Assembly (NCBI GenBank): GCA_015680635.1
Contig: JAABOA010000690.1
Coordinates: forward strand, 1 to 12,298
From: Lunasporangiospora selenospora
Taxonomy: Eukaryota; Mortierellomycota; Mortierellomycetes; Mortierellales; Mortierellaceae
Length of the DNA stretch: 12,298 bases
Direction: 5' to 3'
Shown here: positions 6,462-12,298 of the stretch, piece after piece
How the letters are laid out: each line of letters begins with the position of its first letter
How positions within the stretch are numbered: position 1 is the stretch's first letter
Program-made: the position numbers and the translations under genes
Notes under the pieces: model-generated
The model's input: only the letters and a program-made list of their open reading frames with translations
Told to the model about the DNA's origin: nothing
Database searches by the model: none

Positions 6462-7406
6462 ATGAATAATCGTCCTAGCCTTGACAATACTATCGCCAGC
6501 CGAGTCGGTAACCCGGACAATCATCATGATGATCATCTGTCGGAATACAAGAAGCAAAGAAAACGCTCGATTCTACTCAGCATGGTGCTTCCTCCAGAGG
6601 CTCAACCAGCAGGCTCGAGCACCATCCTCCAACCTCCAAATTTCATCCCTTCGGTTCTGGAGCCAGGTTTCACTCCTGCGAGACCTAGTTCAAAAGCCCA
6701 AGCTACTGCAGAACAAGATCATGAGACATCCTCGACAATGGACTCTTTACGCGGCTGGGTTTCGGGCTCCAAAGATGGTCCCAATCAGAAAGACATGGAT
6801 GCTCAATTGACAAGACGTGGAGGCAAGCATCACACGGACAAGGTGGCGAACGTGGAGCATTCCAAGGCAACGGTCGTATCCAAGACCTCCTTTGTTCGAT
6901 CGTGGATTTCGAAAATCAGCAAGACTGAAACTTATAGCAAGGACCACCAGCTTCAATTGTCGGGAGCTAGTGTAGTGGAGGACAAGAGTGTGATGCTGGT
7001 ATCGAGCGGAGAGAATGCTGTCCGAGGAACCACAGGCCATAACCATGGAGTAGGCACTGCCACAACGACCACCACTACAGTGGTGCAAGAGGTTCACAAG
7101 ACACGGACCGTCGCTCTCATCAATGTGAACTTATCAGTCCAGGATGTATTTGGGCTCGGAAAGGTGACGGAGATGATCATGGCTCTGTTCAATGCACATG
7201 GGTCATTCCTGAGCCGGCAGCCGTTCTGGCTGCAGTGTGCAGTGATGGCATGGGAGGGCATTTTGTTGATGCTCATAGTTTGGGGACTTTTGCGGGTCAT
7301 TGGTCTAGCAGAGGTGATTGTGTGGGGCGCAGACGATCTAGTACGAGGCACGCTATCGACGATACAGCTTGTTGGGCGTGCATTATTCTCACTTGTGTCA
7401 TCCTAG
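6462..7406 (+). CDS. Unrecognised protein with hydrophobic C-terminus
   Basis: This is a single open frame of 314 residues. The start is the first ATG after a TATA box. Residues 1-220 are polar and low in complexity, with a basic patch YKKQRKRS (29-36), a Pro/Ser-rich part and a Thr run (199-206). Two short segments resemble each other: DSLRGWVSGSK (94-104) and SFVRSWISKISK (143-154), both with an R-x-W-[VI]-S pattern. From about 215 the sequence becomes ordered: RTVALINVNLSVQDVFGLGK, then a strongly hydrophobic stretch (about 255-289, AVMAWEGILLMLIVWGLLRVIG) long enough for one membrane helix or a hairpin, and an amphipathic end IQLVGRALFSLVSS. No signal peptide is seen. It could be a tail-proximal membrane protein facing the cytosol. 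I do not recognise a family and assign no function. Confidence 0.75.
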   Translation: MNNRPSLDNTIASRVGNPDNHHDDHLSEYKKQRKRSILLSMVLPPEAQPAGSSTILQPPNFIPSVLEPGFTPARPSSKAQATAEQDHETSSTMDSLRGWVSGSKDGPNQKDMDAQLTRRGGKHHTDKVANVEHSKATVVSKTSFVRSWISKISKTETYSKDHQLQLSGASVVEDKSVMLVSSGENAVRGTTGHNHGVGTATTTTTTVVQEVHKTRTVALINVNLSVQDVFGLGKVTEMIMALFNAHGSFLSRQPFWLQCAVMAWEGILLMLIVWGLLRVIGLAEVIVWGADDLVRGTLSTIQLVGRALFSLVSS

Positions 7407-7770
7407 AGCGATAGAATATGATAAACACCCACTCGGCCTGTACAAATTGTAGGGGATCAAGAGCGGCAAGTATTCCTCAATTGGCGTCCATACTCTGACT
7501 CTTTGACAGTTGGTCCCTTCCTATTGCGACAAAGGGACTGGTAAAAATTAATAACCAGTCCCTTGTCCATGCCAAGCGTATGCCAACAGAATTAACTTCT
7601 CGCTCCTCTCCCTCCCACTCACCTCCTTTTCCTGCCTGTGCTCAGTCCGCTGACGGTCCTCCGCGTGCCTTTCCCCTGCTACGGCTGACTCTTTGCACAA
7701 CCAAACTTGATTGATCTCTTCACATTTCATTCCCATTTCTCTTGTCTACACTCTCCATTCTTAATCAATA
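7407..7770. other. Spacer before the TVP38-family gene, with inverted repeats
   Basis: This holds the 3' end of the 314-residue gene and the promoter of the next. Inverted repeats lie at 7513-7564 (separate entry). From about 7590 to 7770 the plus strand is pyrimidine-rich ('ctcgctcctctccctcccac'), as in many fungal promoters without a TATA box. The TVP38 ATG context is aataATGG. No gene is seen; the short minus-strand frame here is judged spurious. Confidence 0.45.
7513..7564. repeat. Overlapping inverted repeats (gtccctt / aagggactggt / accagtccctt)
   Basis: Three related segments are present: gtccctt (7513-7519), aagggactggt (7532-7542) and accagtccctt (7554-7564). The second and third form a perfect 11-bp stem with an 11-base AT loop. 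The first can pair instead with aagggac of the second (7 bp). So two mutually exclusive hairpins are possible, and as DNA it is a repeated palindromic site. Confidence 0.65.
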
Positions 7771-9954
7771 ATGGCCAAGAAAAAGTCTCGCGCCAACGCC
7801 CGCAACAAGGCTAGCGCCTCGACTAAATCTCCTCTTCATTCTAATGGGGATGCAGCCCCTTCGTCCTCGACTGCCTCTGGTCCCGAAACCAGCTCATCCT
7901 CGCAGCCAGTACAAGGCCTAGATACAACCCTGCCACATACCTCTCCTCCTGTCATAAATTCCCCCGCGCCGCAGGAAGTCGTCGCTTTCGAAGATACTCC
8001 GCCATTGACTGTGAGTCGATCCGATAATGTGCTGGAAGCAAATAGTGGTGTCGACGAACTCCGGAACAGTAGCGGTGTCCATGATCCCCAGAGCAACAGC
8101 AATGTCCATGATACTCAGACTAACAGCAGTGTTCACAGTCCCCAGAGCAAGAGCAGTGACAAAGGAAAGGCTGTATTGGAGAGTGAGCTTATTGATGCTG
8201 TTCCGCCCAAATCAGTCGTATCTCCTATCCCGGAGCCTCTGATCGAGACAAGAGAAACCTTGACGGCGACAGCTAATCAAGACCACCATCTGCAGACCAA
8301 GCAGGAGATCGGTCTGGTGAGTCCAAAGAGCACCAGTACCCCGAACATTGTAGAGTCAAGTAGTAGTTATGAGCGGCGTGTTAGCACTACGTCAGACGAT
8401 CATGTCGACGAACAGACGCCATTGTCGCCTGGACGCTACCTTCCGGAAAGAGGATCACCACGGCGATATGAGGAAGATAATGACGACTATTACCATAACG
8501 AACACTCGCCTTTGATTCAAACATCCTCACGCGACTCTGGCAGCGACGTGCGAGTTGAAGGCATGCCTCATCAGAGTTCATACGGTAACAGATTACACGA
8601 ACCTCAACGAGTCGAGACTTGGAATGATTGGTCCATTCAGAATGGGCTCCATCCCCGAACCTGGGAACGACAGACATACTTCAAAGCCCTACTGTTATCA
8701 TCATTGGTGACACTCATCATTTTGTCATTGACGGTCTTCCGAGTCCAAGACCATATTAAGGACGTTCTCCGGTAAGTAAAACAATGGTTACTCTGGTGTC
8801 CAACCTATCCGCTGGACAATTGCTAACCTCTTTGCAACGGACACTTCTTTCTCGCTCAAGGTACATTGATGGCCACAAGCGCATCGGAGCACTCCTCTTT
8901 ATAGCCTCCTACACTGTTGCATGCACGCTGTTTTTGCCGGCTTCTCTTTGGACGGTCGGTGCCGGATTCCTCTTCAAGCCTTTCCCACTTGCCCTGGCTA
9001 TTGTTCTTGCTGGAGACGTATTTGCGGCGGTGTGGTCATTTATCTTTGGACGCTATGTGTTTTATGGATGGGTCAAAAGCATGATGTCGAGTCATCCCAA
9101 GTTTAACGCCTTGGATCAAGTCATCAAAGACGATGGTAAATGTTTTTTCTACACCATTTACTGTTTCAGTTTATGTTTGCGCAAAGAGTTGACAAACCAT
9201 TCCTTTTTGTGTTGTTTGGATAGGTTGGAAGATTGTAGTCATGTTACGCCTAACTCCCATTCCCTTCAACCTGATCACCTACTTTTTCTCAATCACATCG
9301 ATTCGTCTCTGGACCGTGGTTTGGGCAACCTGTCTTGGTGTCCTGCCTGGATCGTGTATCGGTATCTGGATTGGTACGTTGTTGAAGGGACTTTCAGGGA
9401 TCGATAATCCAGAACTGGAAACCAAAAACTTTGTCATTCTCGTGATGAACGGTATTCTTGTTGTGTGCTCCATCTTGGCACTCTCCATGTTTGGAAAGCG
9501 ATCCTTGCGGAAGGCCATGAAGCGTCTAGAACGGCACCAGGCAATCTCTGATCACGAGAACGTAGAGGTTGTGGTGGAGGGAGTTGCTACGGTGATCCGG
9601 GAGCTAGAGGACTATGCCCATGTGCCTCCTCATCTAAGAAGCAACACGATTGACCAGTTGGCTGCAGAGGAGGAAGGTTTAGAGTATTACCAGAATGGAG
9701 ATCAGAGACTGTTGTTGAACCAAGACAGAGCCCACGGCACCTCTGCGTATTCTCCTGCAGAGACGGCAGGGATCCGTGAGAGAGTCCCTTCGCCTTCCCC
9801 ACACCATATCCATGGCCACCCCCGGCGAGATGTTGGCTCGTCAGGGTTTACACGAGGAGAAAAGATTATGTTTATCCTGATTTCGATAGTAGCGGTAGTG
9901 ACCGTGTGTGTGTGTGTTCCACTCTACTTTCATTACTCTCAAGAGGATGAATGA
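7771..9954 (+). CDS. TVP38: TVP38/TMEM64-family (VTT domain) membrane protein
   Basis: Three exons, 7771-8771, 8861-9135 and 9224-9954, give 668 residues. The introns (89 and 88 bases, phases 2 and 1) have GTAAGT and GTAAAT donors; the first has a good GCTAAC branch site. Residues 1-290 are a Ser-rich, probably disordered cytosolic region. It includes tandem copies of a 9-10 residue unit NSSVHSPQS (residues 99-126). A membrane helix is at about 304-323, and the VTT domain covers about 340-490. It has the Gly/Phe-rich segment GAGFLFKPFPLALAIVLAGD and the family hallmark RLTPIPFNLITYFF (434-447), then GVLPGSCIGIWIG. Further helices are at about 495-515 and at the C-terminus (about 640-661), before YSQEDE. 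Yeast Tvp38 (337 residues) is a Golgi protein, and relatives TMEM41B and VMP1 are lipid scramblases, so a Golgi/endomembrane lipid-transport role is likely but inferred. The long N- and C-terminal extensions are unusual against Tvp38. The symbol marks family membership, not proven orthology. Confidence 0.88.
8065..8148 (+). repeat. In-frame 27-30 bp tandem repeat inside the TVP38-family gene
   Basis: Three units, 8065-8094 (30 bp), 8095-8121 and 8122-8148 (27 bp each), encode NSSGVHDPQS, NSNVHDTQT and NSSVHSPQS. A weaker copy (ANSGVDELR) precedes them. All length differences are multiples of three, so the frame is kept. Copy number may vary between strains. Confidence 0.8.
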
Positions 9955-10027
9955 GAGGGTGGCTTGCCCCCGCTCTTCTCTCTTTTCCCCCTTTCTCCAA
10001 ATTCGCCACCAAAAATAATTTTGTAGT

Positions 10028-10033
10028 AATAAA
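10028..10033 (+). terminator. Polyadenylation signal AATAAA of the TVP38-family gene
   Basis: A perfect AATAAA lies 73 bases after the TGA stop (9952-9954) and 87 bases before the next ATG (10120). The two genes are therefore tightly packed head to tail. Confidence 0.6.
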
Positions 10034-10052
10034 GAAAAAAGGAAAAAAGCCA

Positions 10053-10062
10053 AAGCGCGCTT
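10053..10062. promoter_or_regulatory. AAGCGCGCTT palindrome before RFC5
   Basis: A perfect 10-bp GC-core palindrome lies 58 bases before the RFC5 ATG in an otherwise AT-rich spacer. It resembles the core of E2F/MBF-type G1/S sites, which control many replication genes, but does not match their full consensus. Its role is inferred from place and core only. Confidence 0.3.
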
Positions 10063-10119
10063 CAACATTGTTCTTGTTATTTCGCCTTTTTATTTTTTTA
10101 GTCACCAACACATATAGAC

Positions 10120-12241
10120 ATGGATGAGGATCAGGTTATGGCCGATGCATCGGCAAATGCTTTCGACTCGTTTCCATCCAGCAAATCTAAAGGAAAATTA
10201 GTTGATTCGATCGAGACAGCAGACGATACTCTGCCATGGTACAAGACAATTACCTTTTTTTTTGGACCACCAGGATTGCACATTTCAGGACCAAGAATGC
10301 ATAAAAAAAAAGTTTACGAAATTTAGAAAAGACTTGTTCACCTCTTTTTTTCAATTTGCATATTGACAACGTACTAGGGTCGAAAAGTACCGTCCAGTCA
10401 CCCTGGAGGATCTTGTTTCTCATGAGGATATCACCAGCACCAGTAAGCACATATTTTCGGAAACTGTGTCCAGTACACCAAAAGAGAAGAAAGAAATGTC
10501 TACTAAGACCCCCCCCCCCGCCTTCCTCTTATTTTCAACCAGTCGAGAAATTCATTGACGAGAATAGGTTGCCACACATGTTGTTTTATGGACCTCCAGG
10601 AACAGGAAAAACCTCGACCATTCTAGCCTGTGCACGGAAGCTTTATGGACCCATGTGGAAAAGCATGACCATGGAGGTATCAATCAAGCAATTGATTTGG
10701 ATTTGGACATGATATCGGAAAAAAGGGCAATGTTGTTCACCAATCCCTGATTCTTGTCTTTTTTTTTATTTATAGTTGAACGCTTCGGATGACCGCGGAA
10801 TTGATGTGGTTCGTGACCAGATCAAGAACTTTGCCAGTACAAAAAAGATTTTCAGCTCGGGATTCAAGCTTATTATCCTGGATGAGGCTGATATGATGAC
10901 CCAGACTGCACAGAACGCACTTCGTCGAGGTAATCACATTGTGTTTACTTTTTATTATTTTTTATTTTCACATATACTTTGATCCGACCATGGACAGAGA
11001 CGGACTCATGATAGGATCGATCTCTGACAACCATTTCATTCACACCCCCGACTACTCTTTTATCCTTTCAAAAAATCGCTAGTGGTGGAAAAGTACACGC
11101 GTAATGTCCGGTTCTGCATCATTTGCAACTATGTGAGCAAGATTATTCCTGCACTTCAGTCGAGATGTACTCGGTTCCGATTTGGACCTCTTCAACAGAA
11201 TCAGGTGGATGCTAGACTGGATCATATCATTCAAAATGAAGAGTATGTATGCAAAAAAAACAAGGGGGATCGTTTGACTCTAATATGTCTTTTTGTGGAT
11301 ACTATGAGACAAGACTAATATTCCCTTTGCTTCTTTCATTGACTTGACCCGGCTTGTTATTATTTAAAGTGTAAAAATTACAGATGAAGGAAGAAAGGCG
11401 CTTCTCCAACTATCAAAGGGTGACATGAGACGAGCTTTGAATATCCTCCAGGTACAGGAGAAAAAAAATGGACCTTGGATTTCCTTTTCGATTCGGCCAA
11501 CTGCCTGGGACCTTCAATTACAGGAACTCACCTATCCACCCTTTTGGCATATATTTATATATATAAATATATATATATGTTTGTGTATCTCTAGGCATGT
11601 CATGCAGGATACGACATCGTGAACGAAGACGCCATCTATGAATGCACAGGACATCCACACCCTGCTGATATCGAGACCATTGTGAACAGCATGTTGACAG
11701 AGGATTTCACCACCTCTTACGCAAGTATGGAAACGACCTTAATTTGAGACGTTTTTGCTCCGCAGCCCTTTGAGCCATGGTATTACGGACTATTCTTTAA
11801 TTGTGAGGTTGTTAACCTTTTTTTCCTGTCAATTGATTTGTATTTGCTGAAAAAAAAAGACGTCTCGTATTTGAAGACTGTCAAAGGCATGGCTCTGCAG
11901 GACATTATCACCGAGGTCTACAACTACCTTGAGGTGGTCGACATGCCAGCAAATTCGCGAGTGTACATTTTGGACAAGATGGCGGATGTAGAGTAAGTCC
12001 AGAAGAGAGTGGAAAAGAAAAGATGGGCTTTGAAAACGACTATGAATCCTTGCCTCCCTGTTCTTGTTATTCGGAAAAAAAAAACTCAAAAAACCTTCTA
12101 TCTTTCTTTACTTGTACAATGATTATTATTATTATTTTTCCTTTTAGGTACAAATTGTCTACGGGCTCTAGCGAAAAGATGCAGCTCACATCGCTGATAG
12201 GATCATTCAGGATTGGAACAGAACTCATGCAAAAGAACTAG
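10120..12241 (+). CDS. RFC5: Replication factor C small subunit (human RFC5 / yeast Rfc3)
   Basis: Nine exons give 356 residues: 10120-10238, 10378-10442, 10543-10676, 10776-10929, 11083-11242, 11370-11451, 11595-11724, 11860-11992 and 12148-12241. All junctions keep the frame. The protein is an AAA+ subunit of the clamp loader that places PCNA on primed DNA, and family members also serve in the Rad24/Rad17, Ctf18 and Elg1 loaders. Visible motifs are the N-terminal WVEKYRP (40-46), Walker A GPPGTGKT (78-85), [10 protein letters not shown] (107-116), Walker B LIILDEAD (138-145), sensor-1 region CIICNY, and the SRC arginine finger in QSRCTRFRF (183-191). [11 protein letters not shown] and the C-terminal collar part ([32 protein letters not shown]) follow. 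[20 protein letters not shown] and the C-terminus place it with RFC5/Rfc3 rather than RFC2 or RFC4. The length fits the family (about 340) plus a short acidic N-terminal extension. Introns are 99-155 bases; several donors are non-consensus (GTACAA, GTACAG, GTATCA). All catalytic residues appear intact. Confidence 0.96.
11549..11572. repeat. 24-bp perfect AT palindrome in RFC5 intron 6
   Basis: An alternating AT tract forms a perfect 24-bp palindrome, with more TA repeats up to 11578. It lies inside the intron 11452-11594, so it does not affect coding. It could extrude as a hairpin or vary in length. Confidence 0.8.
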
Positions 12242-12298
12242 ACTATTGTCCATTTCACATTTTTTTACTGTTCTGTGAGTTAATTAAAGAGTAAGGGG

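Noticed and set aside
10504-10520. C-run of about 11 bases as a possible assembly error or frameshift in RFC5
   Set aside because: It lies inside intron 2 (10443-10542), so it does not affect the reading frame; only its length is uncertain.

Overview
This is a nuclear fungal window. The evidence is spliceosomal genes with short introns (about 60-155 nt), fungal-type subunits of conserved complexes, secreted small proteins and AT-rich or low-complexity spacers. The intron density (eight introns in the RFC gene) and overall style suggest an early-diverging lineage such as Mortierellomycotina. That placement is inference; no sequence search was possible.

Layout, left to right. (1) 1-516: gene-free, with copy A (118-353) of a diverged direct repeat. 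(2) 517-780, minus: a small secreted protein with eight cysteines in the mature part. (3) 781-2821: a long gene-free stretch with a tRNA-like/SINE-like segment, a (GA)n tract, two families of degenerate tandem repeats and then a CCAAT/TATA promoter. (4) 2822-3973, plus: a two-exon secreted protein of unknown function ending in KEEL. (5) 3974-4941: spacer holding repeat copy B (4242-4486). (6) 4942-5604, minus: ATP14, mitochondrial ATP synthase subunit h, four coding exons, one with a GC-AG intron. (7) 5605-6461: divergent promoter region with palindromes. (8) 6462-7406, plus: an unrecognised single-exon protein with a hydrophobic C-terminus. (9) 7407-7770: spacer with overlapping inverted repeats. 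(10) 7771-9954, plus: a three-exon TVP38/TMEM64-family (VTT domain) membrane protein with a long low-complexity N-terminus. (11) 10120-12241, plus: a nine-exon replication factor C small subunit (human RFC5 / yeast Rfc3 orthologue), complete.

The right half (about 4.9-12.3 kb) is ordinary housekeeping genome: respiration, Golgi/endomembrane, DNA replication. The left half (1-4.9 kb) is accessory in character: two lineage-specific secreted proteins embedded in repeats. The genes do not form an operon or an obvious pathway. I see no clear undescribed multi-gene system. The best candidates for something new are the duplicated noncoding block around the secreted-protein region, the KEEL-ended secreted protein, and the CCCCT-bearing minisatellite that runs into its promoter. 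All exon boundaries were worked out by hand from splice signals and reading-frame continuity.
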